64,000 bases of DNA from Petrimonas sp. (lineage in GTDB: Bacteria > Bacteroidota > Bacteroidia > Bacteroidales > Dysgonomonadaceae). The notes beneath the pieces were generated by a model. The model saw nothing but the letters and a program-made list of their open reading frames with translations. It had not been told where the DNA came from and did not search any database. Positions 8,424 through 17,191 of the stretch are shown piece by piece. Location of the stretch: the NCBI GenBank assembly GCA_012839475.1, contig DUNG01000014.1, forward strand, positions 1 through 64,000. The letters run 5' to 3'. How positions within the stretch are numbered: position 1 is the stretch's first letter; every line of letters starts with the position of its first letter. The translations under genes and the position numbers were made by a program.

Positions 8424-9467
8424 ATGAACAGATTAAAGCATTGTTGTAAAGCAGCTTGCCTTATTGTAATTAGTATTTGTTTTGCATGTAACGGATGGGC
8501 ACAATCGGAAAGTAAATGGGAAAGTTTTTATTTGAATGTCCGCGATTACGATTATGAAGATATGCCCGTTGATCCCTACCCTGAATCGAACATGTTCGAT
8601 GGTAACATTAAAACCTGCTGGGTATGTGGCTCATATGTAAATAATAACCCTGCTGGCACGTATCTAAAGATGCCCCAAAACGATAATGTGTATCTTAATA
8701 TTTTTGCCGGATACGGAAAGAGCCAGGCGCTGTTTTATCAAAATGCCCGCCCCCAAAAAATAGGATTATCGGTTTATGCCACTGTTCATCCTGAAGGATA
8801 TGTTACTGAAATTGCCGATGGGTATGAAGGGCTTAAATACCCGCGCGAACAAATTGTAACATTAGTTGATAGTTTTGGTATTCAAACAATTGAGTTAGAT
8901 TTTTCGCGAAATGAACTGAATGAATTCAGCAAGAAGGTATATCGGCAAGCAAGGTCATATTTTGAGCCACCCATACTCGATTCCTGTTTGGTTGTAAAAA
9001 TCGATATCCTAGAATCGTTGCCAGGAACTAAATATGATGATATCTGTATATCGGAACTTTTTTTAACCGGAGAAGAGTGCACGTTAAATAGCTCAACTCC
9101 ATTGACACCCATAAAAAAAGTTTACATAAACCAGGCCGAAAACAGCCTTTTAGCCGATGACGATCAAAACCAAGGTATAGTAATTTATCACGATTCACTG
9201 TCGGTTTTACAGCTTATCGATGTATCAGCCAGCAATAGATGGGCCATTGTAATATCGCTACCAGCTAAGGTTGGTGAGGGACGGGTTGAAACATTTTATC
9301 AGCTCGTAAACATACCAGACCGGAAAATTGTCAATAATGAGATTGAAGAATGCACGGGTAATTACTTGTCGGGAAACGAATTAATTTTTGAAACCAATAC
9401 CAGCGGGCAGCTAATGTTAACATACAGGGCTAATGATGACGAATATTATAGCATCGTGCTAAAATGA
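8424..9467 (+). CDS. Secreted protein, discoidin-like glycan-binding type
   Basis: The frame is open from 8358, but the Met at 8424 has a good AAAGGAGA ribosome site and starts a clean signal peptide (ending NGWAQ), giving 347 residues. Residues about 45-200 contain PESNMFDGNIKTCWV, a pattern seen in discoidin-like, NADase-type glycan-binding domains (NxFDGxxxTxW). The C-terminal half is a beta-rich stretch that I do not recognise. It lies in the AT-rich patch after the tRNA. Function is unknown; binding to a surface glycan is a guess from the fold. Confidence 0.7.
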   Translation: MNRLKHCCKAACLIVISICFACNGWAQSESKWESFYLNVRDYDYEDMPVDPYPESNMFDGNIKTCWVCGSYVNNNPAGTYLKMPQNDNVYLNIFAGYGKSQALFYQNARPQKIGLSVYATVHPEGYVTEIADGYEGLKYPREQIVTLVDSFGIQTIELDFSRNELNEFSKKVYRQARSYFEPPILDSCLVVKIDILESLPGTKYDDICISELFLTGEECTLNSSTPLTPIKKVYINQAENSLLADDDQNQGIVIYHDSLSVLQLIDVSASNRWAIVISLPAKVGEGRVETFYQLVNIPDRKIVNNEIEECTGNYLSGNELIFETNTSGQLMLTYRANDDEYYSIVLK

Positions 9468-9640
9468 TATTGATTGTAGAGCAAATTAGATATTGAACCA
9501 ATCAACAATAGTAAAACCCGATTTTTTCACATAATCTGTAAATTTATTTGTGATTTTTTTGAATTTTCATGGGAATTGTATAGTTTTACAAAATATGCGC
9601 GAACTTCGGACTAAGTTCCTGTAATTAGTGAATTTATCTT

Positions 9641-10092
9641 GAAAATCCACCTTCTTTGAAGGTGCCAATGTTCTTTTAGGTTTTACCTGTTTTTTGTTTC
9701 TTTGTTTGATGTCAAAATACAAGAAACAAAGTCATGTAATTTGGAACTGCCAGTATCATATCTTCTGGTGTCCAAAATCGTTTTAGTGTACTAACCGGTT
9801 TTATAAAAGAGCTGGTTGAGTACAATACTCTTCTGTTATGTGAGTGAAAAGGCTGTATTATTGATGAATTCAACGTTCAGCCAGACCACTTTCACTTAGT
9901 TGTTTCGACTCCTCCAAAAGTTTCCGTTTACACAAGAGCTACCCACAACTGAAAACAAAAAACATATTGGGGTAATCACTTTTGGTCTCGCGGTTATTTT
10001 GTTAACACCGTAGGAATGGATGAAGAGTTGAAGAGTGTGAAGGCTATGCCTGAATTCTTCGTTCTTAACAAATCGACTTTCTTAGAAGGTGG
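9641..10092 (+). mobile_element. Decayed IS200/IS605-family element
   Basis: The stretch holds a broken tnpA (9709-10045) flanked by two small hairpins: ACCTTC-TTT-GAAGGT at 9649-9663 and the closely similar ACTTTC-TTA-GAAGGT at 10076-10090. Subterminal hairpins of this sort are how IS200/IS605 elements mark their left and right ends. No terminal inverted repeats or target duplication are expected for this family. The open span 9468-9640 before it shows nothing else. Confidence 0.7.
9709..10045 (+). pseudogene. Broken IS200-type Y1 transposase (tnpA)
   Basis: The ATG at 9709 opens MSKYKKQSHVIWNCQYHIFW, the classic N-terminus of IS200 TnpA, and hits a stop after about 25 codons. Further pieces in other frames read NVQPDHFHLVVSTPPK (around 9870-9920; the HxH metal site of the HUH family is HFH) and then SRGYFVNTVGMDEEL-like sequence around 9985-10035. 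The catalytic Tyr region after that is not recoverable. Several frameshifts and stops make it inactive. Confidence 0.8.
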
Positions 10093-10115
10093 TCGTTTAA
10101 TTTAAATTTTTTGTC

Positions 10116-11381
10116 ATGAAAAGTAAAAAAAACACCAACAAATCCAAAAATCAATTTTCATTATTGACAATTGTATTTTTGGCATTATCATTTATTGTGG
10201 TTTCCTGTGAATTTGAGGTTGATATTGATGATATTGATGATCCTATTATCACTGCTGACAAGTATGAGCCTAACAATAAACTAACTGAAGCGTACGCAGT
10301 CACCTTAGGCACTAAATACAACGCTAAGATTAGTGGAGAAACAGATGACGATTGGTTTAAAATAACCCCGTCACATGGCGGCGACACCTATGATAAGGTG
10401 CAAATTAGTGTAACCGATGTATCTGCTGATTTAAAGATTCGCATGGAGCTTTACGATGCTGATGGTAAAAGCCTTGCGGTACATGGCACCTCAACAGGAG
10501 GACAGAGTTTAACTTATACTGTAGCCACGCCCGGGGTTGAATATTACGTCCGCTTTAGCGGATGGGATGGGTTCACTGACCATAGAACGACTGGTAGTTA
10601 CTCCTTTACTGTTTCTAATTTGAATGCCAACGATGAATTCGCGCCAAACCATACTATCGGAACGGCTAAATCTCTTGAATTTGGGAAATCCTATAATGGG
10701 GTTCTTGTATCAAAATATGAAGATGATTATTATAAATTTACGAATCCTACACCCGGTGTATGGAATTCCTATACCATTAACTTAACCAATGTATCCGATG
10801 ACTTAAAAGTAAGAATTTACCTTTACGGAGAAGATAAGTCAAAATTGGTTTCTAAAGGAGTTAGTACTGCTGGAGCAGATCTTTCATACACCTTTGTTTC
10901 TAAAGAGGATGAGTTTTATCTGCAAGTATTGGGATGGGATGGGTTCACTGACCATCAATCGAGTGGTAGTTATACATTGACTCCAGTAGTTAACGGAAAT
11001 GATGACTATGAGCCCGATGACACATTTGAACAAGCAAGGGAAATCACTTCATACCCAACCGGTAACCTGACGGGTACAATTTTAGCAGATGCTTACGATG
11101 ATAATGGTGGAGATTATGAATTCTTCAAAGTGTCGTTAGCTAACGGTAAAAAAGTATTATGGTCAGTTAAACCGGAAGCTTCAAACACGAAACTGCACTT
11201 TCAGGTTTACGATCCGAACAAAATATATCTTGGAAAAGCAACTGGTTCAAACGGTCAAACAATAACTGGTTCAATGAACAATACAAGTGGAGCGGATTCA
11301 TTTTTCTATATTAAATTGGGTGGTTATGTTGGTGATAGCGGCAACTATACCATTTCTTTTACCGAAACTGATGCGAATTAA
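10116..11381 (+). CDS. Lipoprotein with three PPC-like beta-sandwich repeats
   Basis: The 421-residue protein has a lipobox (FIVVSC, Cys31), an acidic Asp-rich linker and three tandem domains resembling the bacterial pre-peptidase C-terminal (PPC) fold. Each opens with a variant of D-x-Y/F-E/A-P-(N/D), at about residues 48, 170 and 295. Repeats 1 and 2 share WDGFTDH and almost identical DNA around 10559 and 10934, which shows recent internal duplication. There is no protease domain. PPC domains usually sit on secreted enzymes or act as binding modules, so a surface-binding role is inferred. Confidence 0.75.
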   Translation: MKSKKNTNKSKNQFSLLTIVFLALSFIVVSCEFEVDIDDIDDPIITADKYEPNNKLTEAYAVTLGTKYNAKISGETDDDWFKITPSHGGDTYDKVQISVTDVSADLKIRMELYDADGKSLAVHGTSTGGQSLTYTVATPGVEYYVRFSGWDGFTDHRTTGSYSFTVSNLNANDEFAPNHTIGTAKSLEFGKSYNGVLVSKYEDDYYKFTNPTPGVWNSYTINLTNVSDDLKVRIYLYGEDKSKLVSKGVSTAGADLSYTFVSKEDEFYLQVLGWDGFTDHQSSGSYTLTPVVNGNDDYEPDDTFEQAREITSYPTGNLTGTILADAYDDNGGDYEFFKVSLANGKKVLWSVKPEASNTKLHFQVYDPNKIYLGKATGSNGQTITGSMNNTSGADSFFYIKLGGYVGDSGNYTISFTETDAN

Positions 11382-11420
11382 CAGGTATAGTTTTTATTAA
11401 AAAAAATAGGAGGAACAATT

Positions 11421-12209
11421 ATGAAAAAATTAAAAAAATTCAAGTTGCCGGTCGTGATTATTATTTTTAGTCTATTTTCACTAGTCGGATGCTCACAGGC
11501 TGAAAATGCAGCTACAGACGTAGCTAAGGAGATATTATACGCGTACAAAAACAAAGATGTTGAATTGCTTAAAAAGAACGCCTCGGGAATTATAAAACAG
11601 ACAATCTCGCCAAGCTATTTCGAAGATAAAAGCGTACAGGATGATACAAAAGCTGTTGATGAATGGGATGGCACTATAAAAGAGGTGCGTTATGATACCG
11701 GCAATATAATGGGCAATAAAGTGGTTTTCGCTACAGCATATTACGCTGATGCAGGACCAGACCAGATTTATGCTGTCGTTTTGTCAAGCTTAGATAATGG
11801 AAAAAACTGGGTTTTTATGGGTAATGGCTTGGGAAAATTAACAAAAGAAGAATTTAAACAATTAAGCAAAACCATACCTGTCGAGGGGGCGAAAAAGGAA
11901 TCAAAAACAGTGACAACTTTCTCAGCCGAGTTGGCCAATGGTGATACTTTTGATAATATCAGTGAGGAAAAAATGGTGGAATGTATCAACAGCCTTGACG
12001 ATGACAACTTCTTTATTATTCTGAAGAACAAAGAAGATTTTATTCAAGCCGCATTTTCCGATGGTGATTTTGTAGTTCAATATAAAGAGGATGGGAAACA
12101 ATTTTCTGCTGAAAAGGTGCTTACAAAAGAGGAGACCATCCAACTGTTTAAAGATTACTATCAAGGGAAAGATAATTGGAAAACAGAGATTGTCTGGGTG
12201 GACTTTTAA
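11421..12209 (+). CDS. Hypothetical lipoprotein
   Basis: A 262-residue lipoprotein (LFSLVGC, Cys24) with a strong AGGAGG ribosome site, 39 bases after the PPC lipoprotein and probably in its operon. Residues about 28-130 look like the NTF2-like/DUF4878 type of small alpha+beta domain (helix starting DVAKEILYAYKNKDVELLKK, then a beta stretch). The rest is Lys/Glu-rich. I do not recognise a specific family. Confidence 0.6.
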   Translation: MKKLKKFKLPVVIIIFSLFSLVGCSQAENAATDVAKEILYAYKNKDVELLKKNASGIIKQTISPSYFEDKSVQDDTKAVDEWDGTIKEVRYDTGNIMGNKVVFATAYYADAGPDQIYAVVLSSLDNGKNWVFMGNGLGKLTKEEFKQLSKTIPVEGAKKESKTVTTFSAELANGDTFDNISEEKMVECINSLDDDNFFIILKNKEDFIQAAFSDGDFVVQYKEDGKQFSAEKVLTKEETIQLFKDYYQGKDNWKTEIVWVDF

Positions 12210-12369
12210 TGCAAAAAATACAATGGTGATTTAGAAAAAACAGAATGAAAAATTGCTATTTATACGACTGAAAACAGGGATTAAAAAACCAAGGTTAATT
12301 AGAGAGCACCGTATATATTACTTTGAATAAAAAATAAATATAAAATATTAATTTTTAAAACGAAAAGCT

Positions 12370-13488
12370 ATGAAAACTAAACCATTTATTCTTATCGCTC
12401 TACTTGTAGCCGCTTTTTCATTTCCGGCGGAAGCACAAGTAAAAGTAAAAGTAAGTGCTAAAGGACTTCTAAATGCAGTGTCAAAAGAAGCCGGAAAAGC
12501 AGCAAATAAAAAAACGGAACAAGTAAAAGAACAGACTTCCGAGGAAGCGGAAACAACGGCGACTGGGGAAGCAGAAGCAACAGCGACTGGGGAAGCAGAA
12601 GCAACAGCGACCGATGATTCTCCAATCATCCCTATTTATTCAGGAAGCGACATTCGTTATGACGACCAAATCGGTTATGAAGAGTTTCCATTAATAATTA
12701 ATGATTCAACAATTCAAAATACCGAAGGTGTCTTAAGACGCATTTTTTGTCAAGCCCCTGAAGGACGTTCGCCACTGGAAATAATAAAAAACTACGAAAG
12801 TGCCATCAAAGAAGATGGCGGGTCAATATTGTTTATAACCCGTAATCCAAAAGAAATTGAAATAGATGGCGAAACATTTAATGATATTTTCAGAAAAAAC
12901 AGGAAGGATCGAGGCCTTTCGACCTATGTTTTTACCCATACAGATTTTCCCAAAACAGCGACAGAATACCTTGCGGGAAAGCTAAGTATGACTGATAAAG
13001 ATGTTTATATTATTGTAGCTGCAGGTCCCGGAGCCTGGGCAGCAAGTGAAGATAATAGGACATTTTATGAACTCGTTACCTTGGAAGCTGAGCCTATGGA
13101 AATGGGAATGGTAACTTCGGCGGATATAGGGAAAGGTATATCAACATTAGGGCGCATAGCCATTTATGATATCTTTTTTGATACAGGGCAATCTGACGTA
13201 AAACCGGAATCTGCCGGTGCGTTGAAAGCCATTGCCGAATACCTTAATACCAATAAAAATCAAAAAGTACTAATAGTGGGCCATACAGATAACACAGGTG
13301 ATTTTGATATGAATGTAACTCTTTCAAAAGAGCGCGCAGACGCGGTAATGGAAAAGCTGATATCTGAATATGGTGTCGCTGGAGATCAACTTAAACCATA
13401 CGGTGCTGGCCCTGTATCTCCTATTGCAAGCAATTCTACAGAACAGGGTAAAGCCAATAACAGGCGTGTTGAGATAGTTGAACAATAA
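12370..13488 (+). CDS. OmpA-family outer-membrane/peptidoglycan-associated protein
   Basis: The 372-residue protein has a signal peptide (to about residue 22, PAEAQ), a Lys/Ala-rich helix, a run of ATGEAEAT repeats (residues 59-82), a middle domain resembling DUF4892 (about 90-250), and a C-terminal OmpA domain (about 265-372). The OmpA part has the peptidoglycan-binding signature GHTDNTGDFDMNVTLSKERA and ends NNRRVEIVEQ. It would anchor to the cell wall from the periplasm or outer membrane. It has its own upstream space of 160 bases with a possible -7 TTACTTTG at 12318-12325. Confidence 0.8.
   Translation: MKTKPFILIALLVAAFSFPAEAQVKVKVSAKGLLNAVSKEAGKAANKKTEQVKEQTSEEAETTATGEAEATATGEAEATATDDSPIIPIYSGSDIRYDDQIGYEEFPLIINDSTIQNTEGVLRRIFCQAPEGRSPLEIIKNYESAIKEDGGSILFITRNPKEIEIDGETFNDIFRKNRKDRGLSTYVFTHTDFPKTATEYLAGKLSMTDKDVYIIVAAGPGAWAASEDNRTFYELVTLEAEPMEMGMVTSADIGKGISTLGRIAIYDIFFDTGQSDVKPESAGALKAIAEYLNTNKNQKVLIVGHTDNTGDFDMNVTLSKERADAVMEKLISEYGVAGDQLKPYGAGPVSPIASNSTEQGKANNRRVEIVEQ
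12544..12615 (+). repeat. 24-bp coding tandem repeat, three units
   Basis: Three 24-base units (12544-12567, 12568-12591, 12592-12615) encode ATGEAEAT-like octapeptides in the linker of the OmpA-family protein. Units 2 and 3 are almost identical, so length variation between strains is likely. Confidence 0.8.
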
Positions 13489-13510
13489 TTGCTACTGCCA
13501 AAATAATTAG

Positions 13511-13690
13511 CGATTAGTTGGTAATTCCACTGTTGGAACGCTCCGCGAAATTGCCAACGCCCTCGAAATCCATATATCGGAATTATTCATTAATCCCGAT
13601 AAGGCCACGTCAATTATTTACCCTAATTGCGAAACAGAAATATTTATTGATGTCAAGAAGCGGGTAGTACACGGCGAAAATCCCTGTTGA
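13511..13690 (+). pseudogene. C-terminal remnant of an XRE-family HTH regulator
   Basis: The frame opens just after a stop (13508-13510) and has no start codon or ribosome site. It reads STVGTLREIANALEIHISEL followed by FINPDKATSI and ends at TGA 13688-13690. TVGTL-x-x-IA-x-ALE-x-x-x-SELF is the end of the DNA-binding domain of Cro/C1-type regulators. The first half of the domain is absent, so this is a decayed fragment at the right edge of the AT-rich patch. Confidence 0.6.
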
Positions 13691-13730
13691 GCCTCTTTAT
13701 CCAGTTGGTGGTGTAAATCATCGACTGTTT

Positions 13731-16256
13731 TTAGAAACCTAATTTCACCCCCGCGAAAAAGCTCCTGGGTGTCGTGGGGCCATAGGTGTAGGCGGAATCC
13801 CTGCCCGCCCCCGTGTCGAAATCGTCCTGAAAAGCGTTAAATATATTCTGCACACCGCCGTTAAGTTGCAACTCTATCTCACCATTCAGTTTAAAAGTGT
13901 AGGCCAGCCTAAGGTTGGTCTCGAAAAAGGAGGGACTCTTTTCGGTCACGTTTATTTTCGAGAACTTGTCAACACCTTCCACTCCTTCTCCCGCGCAGTG
14001 GGGCACGAGCATCGAGCCGGTGTAATTTCCCGAAAGCGTTACCGCGAGAGGCTTGACCGGTGTCCAGGTAGCAACGGCATAGGCGTACGCGTTGGGGGTG
14101 CGCATCACCCTTTTTAGGGCTTCCACCCCATCCAGCTCCTTCTCCTCCTCCGAAGCGGGTTCCCACCATTTGCGCGGGTTATCGTACAGGCTCCGTTGGA
14201 GTGTAACGCCCGACTGCACCTGAAGGTTGCGACCCAAAGCTACCCGTCCCTCCAGGTTGGCACCATAAACGTTGACCCCGTCATCGGCGTTTTGCACGAT
14301 CACGTCACGTCCTTTGGTAACCGACTCGAACGGGTCAGTCAGTCGGGTATAGAACCCCTCGAGCATCAGGTTGAGCTGAACGGCACCGAACGAGTGATAA
14401 TAGTCTACGGAACCGCTTACGCTCCTCGAGCGCTCCTCCTTCAACCCTTTTGCCAGGTGACGCACTAGCTGTTCTCCCCCAGCGATATCCACGTGCAGAT
14501 CCTCATCGAAGTATTGCGGCGCACGAAAACCTTCGCTGTAGGAGAACCTGAAATTGGTGTTTGGCGTGGGATTATAACGCAAGTTAACGCGCGGGCTGAA
14601 AATAAGTCCATCGACCAGGTTGTGCTTATCGAGCCTACCTCCCAACAAGAAGCTCCACTTTTCATCTTTCCACTCGTTTTGCAAGAAAGCGCTACCGTTA
14701 CGTGTAATCTGATTGATTCCTTCACGGCGATATCCGCTCACGTCTTTCAGGTTATCCTGCAGGTACTCCAGTCCGCCCGTTATCTCGGCCGGCATAAAGA
14801 GCAACCGGTCAAACCGGTACATGTATTGCGAACCCGCTTGAAAAGTAAGTTCGGTAGAACGACCATACGAAGTCAACCGGGCGTTATTATTATCAAAAGC
14901 ATCTTGTAACTCATCGGCTGTAGCCTCGCTCACAACTGGGTCGCCCCCACCGTAATAGCTCAGACGCAGGACATGTTGCGCCGAAGCGTACAAACTTAAC
15001 GCGTTATTGCCATCGGGATCGGTTCTGCTGAAACTCAGCCCTCCCCCGTTAATGTAGTGCTCCAGTTGCTCTGTAATGTAAGCCTCGAACGGCTGAAGTT
15101 TCAGGTTATCGCCTCCCCGACGATGCTCGTGCATATTGCGGTAGTCAAACGTGAGCATAGAGTAGAGGCCGGTCTTGAGGAAGGAGTGAAATCCCAGGGT
15201 CCTGTTTTTCAGCTCCGCGAGTTCCGAAAAACCGTCGCCATCGTGATCAAACGCGTCCCTCACCCTGTTCTGTCCAAACACGGTGATACCCGCCTTACGG
15301 CTATCGGTAAGGATAGAGGCGTTAAACGCCGTACTTTGTTGCCAACTGCCCGTGCCGTCGTAGTTGAGCGTGTTATAGCTCACCTCGCCCGAGTTGCGAA
15401 TCGGCTCGCGGGTGATGATATTAATAACCCCTCCTATGGCCGAAGAGCCAAACAGCGCCGAGCCGCCACCCCTCATCACCTCCACCCGCTCGATCATGTT
15501 GGCGGGAATCTGCTCCAAGCCGTAAACGGCAGCCAGCGCACCCACCGTGGGACGGGAGTTAATCAGTATCTGCGAGTAGGGGCCTTCAAGCCCGTTAATG
15601 CGTACCTGCGTGAAGCCGCAGTTCTGACAGTTATTCTCCACCCGCAGTCCCGGCTGAAAGCGCAACCCTTGCGACAGGTCGCAGGAGTTGGTGACCTCCA
15701 AGGTTTTCATATCGAGAATGGTAACCAGCGAAGGTGCCAGTTTCCTGGAGGTCTCGTTCCGGTTGGCCGAAACCACCACCTCGTTGAGCGACAGCGGTTC
15801 GGATTCCAACTCGAAGTTCAATTCAATGGTCTTGTTTTTCTCGAGCAGCACCTCTTGCTCCACGGTTTTATACCCCACGAACTTGGCAAGGATGGTGAAT
15901 CGCCCTACCGGGAGGTTATTGATAAAATAGTGTCCCGTCGCATCGGTCGTGGTTCCCACGGTTGTACCTTTCAGCTGAATGGTAACGTAGGGCAAATGCT
16001 CTTTCGTACTGGCATCCAAAACATGCCCAAAAACGTTGGCATCCGTTTTGTCCCTCGAAACCGGGGTGTGATCGCCTTCTGCATACGCGCTATTTGAAGA
16101 AAGCTTATCGGGGCTACCGCTTACCGCGTTGGCAAACGGGGTATCGGCAGGCAAGGGATTCGCCAATAGGCCATTGACGTTCGGGCTATTCACGAATAGG
16201 GCAAACAGTATGCCCACTACATATAATCGTCTTGTTGAATAGAATTGTTCTTGCAT
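13731..16256 (-). CDS. TonB-dependent receptor
   Basis: An 841-residue outer-membrane receptor with signal peptide, a carboxypeptidase-regulatory-like domain (about 73-150, VFGHVLDASTKEHLPYVTIQ), a plug domain (about 165-290) and a 22-strand barrel ending in aromatic Phe (GVKLGF). The plug contains an unusual paired cysteine motif, NNCQNCGFTQVRINGLEG, and then PANMIERVEVMRGGGSALFG. The CQNC type is common in Bacteroidota receptors linked to metals, but the substrate is not shown by sequence. Upstream in the same direction lies the His-rich protein, and both should be driven by the leftward arm of operator A. Confidence 0.9.
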   Translation of the reverse strand: MQEQFYSTRRLYVVGILFALFVNSPNVNGLLANPLPADTPFANAVSGSPDKLSSNSAYAEGDHTPVSRDKTDANVFGHVLDASTKEHLPYVTIQLKGTTVGTTTDATGHYFINNLPVGRFTILAKFVGYKTVEQEVLLEKNKTIELNFELESEPLSLNEVVVSANRNETSRKLAPSLVTILDMKTLEVTNSCDLSQGLRFQPGLRVENNCQNCGFTQVRINGLEGPYSQILINSRPTVGALAAVYGLEQIPANMIERVEVMRGGGSALFGSSAIGGVINIITREPIRNSGEVSYNTLNYDGTGSWQQSTAFNASILTDSRKAGITVFGQNRVRDAFDHDGDGFSELAELKNRTLGFHSFLKTGLYSMLTFDYRNMHEHRRGGDNLKLQPFEAYITEQLEHYINGGGLSFSRTDPDGNNALSLYASAQHVLRLSYYGGGDPVVSEATADELQDAFDNNNARLTSYGRSTELTFQAGSQYMYRFDRLLFMPAEITGGLEYLQDNLKDVSGYRREGINQITRNGSAFLQNEWKDEKWSFLLGGRLDKHNLVDGLIFSPRVNLRYNPTPNTNFRFSYSEGFRAPQYFDEDLHVDIAGGEQLVRHLAKGLKEERSRSVSGSVDYYHSFGAVQLNLMLEGFYTRLTDPFESVTKGRDVIVQNADDGVNVYGANLEGRVALGRNLQVQSGVTLQRSLYDNPRKWWEPASEEEKELDGVEALKRVMRTPNAYAYAVATWTPVKPLAVTLSGNYTGSMLVPHCAGEGVEGVDKFSKINVTEKSPSFFETNLRLAYTFKLNGEIELQLNGGVQNIFNAFQDDFDTGAGRDSAYTYGPTTPRSFFAGVKLGF

Positions 16257-16467
16257 AATGATTACTTTGTTGATATTAAAGTGCTTGGAACCTGTTTCTA
16301 AAACTCCACACCTAAGGCTATCAGATCAAGGAGATTCTGAAGCAAGCATTGATTCTTGAAACCAGTTCGTAATGGTGGTTGTATAATTAAAGTTGTAAAT
16401 GTTTTGGAATCAAATATCGCCCTTGTTTAGAAGGGCTATTAAATGGTAAAAACAACGTGATTGAAGT

Positions 16468-16818
16468 TCACGCTGCCGAGGCAGGTGGTGCCCTTGGGGA
16501 GGAGGTTAAGAAATATAGTTTCGGTATAACATGGTCGGTCGCTCTACCGTTGAGATCATCCAATACAACGACAGAGGGATTCAAATCAAATTGTGGAACG
16601 ATATCCGCGGTTGATGCAAAATGGTTCAACTGGGCTATCAAGAGAAATTCGGATGCGGAGTGATGATGGTCAGCATCACCGAACGGGTGAGAGTGTACAA
16701 TCCTTACATTACCGATACAGTGTTCATGATAAAACAGCGTTATTCCCGCCATATAAAACGAGAAGAGAACAATCAGTCCCCATTTCACTGCACACGGTAT
16801 ATTGTTGTTCTTTCTCAT
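16468..16818 (-). CDS. Small His-rich membrane protein upstream of TonB receptor
   Basis: I take the Met at 16818 (116 residues) as start because it places one hydrophobic helix (about 12-32, WGLIVLFSFYMAGITLFYH) at the N-terminus. After it come histidine clusters HEHCIGNVRIVHSHPF and ADHHHS, typical of proteins that touch Zn, Cu or Fe. Small proteins of this form precede metal-linked TonB receptors in Bacteroidota; I do not know an established name. It is 211 bases upstream of the receptor. Role as a periplasmic metal-binding or sensing partner is inferred. Confidence 0.6.
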   Translation of the reverse strand: MRKNNNIPCAVKWGLIVLFSFYMAGITLFYHEHCIGNVRIVHSHPFGDADHHHSASEFLLIAQLNHFASTADIVPQFDLNPSVVVLDDLNGRATDHVIPKLYFLTSSPRAPPASAA

Positions 16819-16959
16819 TGGACTACACGATAGACGAAACAACGTTTCGCGAAAATGCTTAGACAGCTGTTGGCGTAACACGAGCGTTTACACTAAAGAC
16901 GAAAAATGGTTTCGTTAAGACTGTAACACGAAAGCCGCTTTGGCTCAAAAACAATCTCG

Positions 16960-17069
16960 CAAAGATAGCCCTTTATAGAATAAGAAACCATCCCTATAAA
17001 TGGTGATTTTTTGACCTGAAAACCCCATGATATGGGGATTGACCCCCTTACCCTTTCTTATGAACTTTG
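16960..17069. promoter_or_regulatory. Operator-promoter element A (divergent)
   Basis: Left box CCATCCCTATAAATGGTG (16988-17005) and right box ACCCCATGATATGGGGATTG (17022-17041; CCCCAT/ATGGGG palindrome) span 54 bases. Rightward: TTG 17039-17041, 20 bases, -7 GAACTTTG 17062-17069, serving the TonB receptor at 17192. Leftward: TGG in place of TTG at 16988-16990, exactly 20 bases, then a perfect TATCTTTG (minus, 16960-16967), serving the His-rich protein and the receptor at 13731. It is the first of five related elements in the window. Confidence 0.75.
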
Positions 17070-17191
17070 TATGTTGATTTTTCTTGAAACCGAAAAGAGG
17101 TGTTCACGCCCCTCTTGATGCTCCTTGTACACTTTGCTCCCGGGAAAACGGGGGCGTAAGACAACAAGAAAACGGGGCGAAAGACAAGATA

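Noticed and set aside
16457-16663. Plus-strand frame opposite the His-rich protein gene
   Set aside because: The minus-strand protein has a membrane helix, His clusters and the right place and direction upstream of a receptor; the plus-strand frame has none of these.
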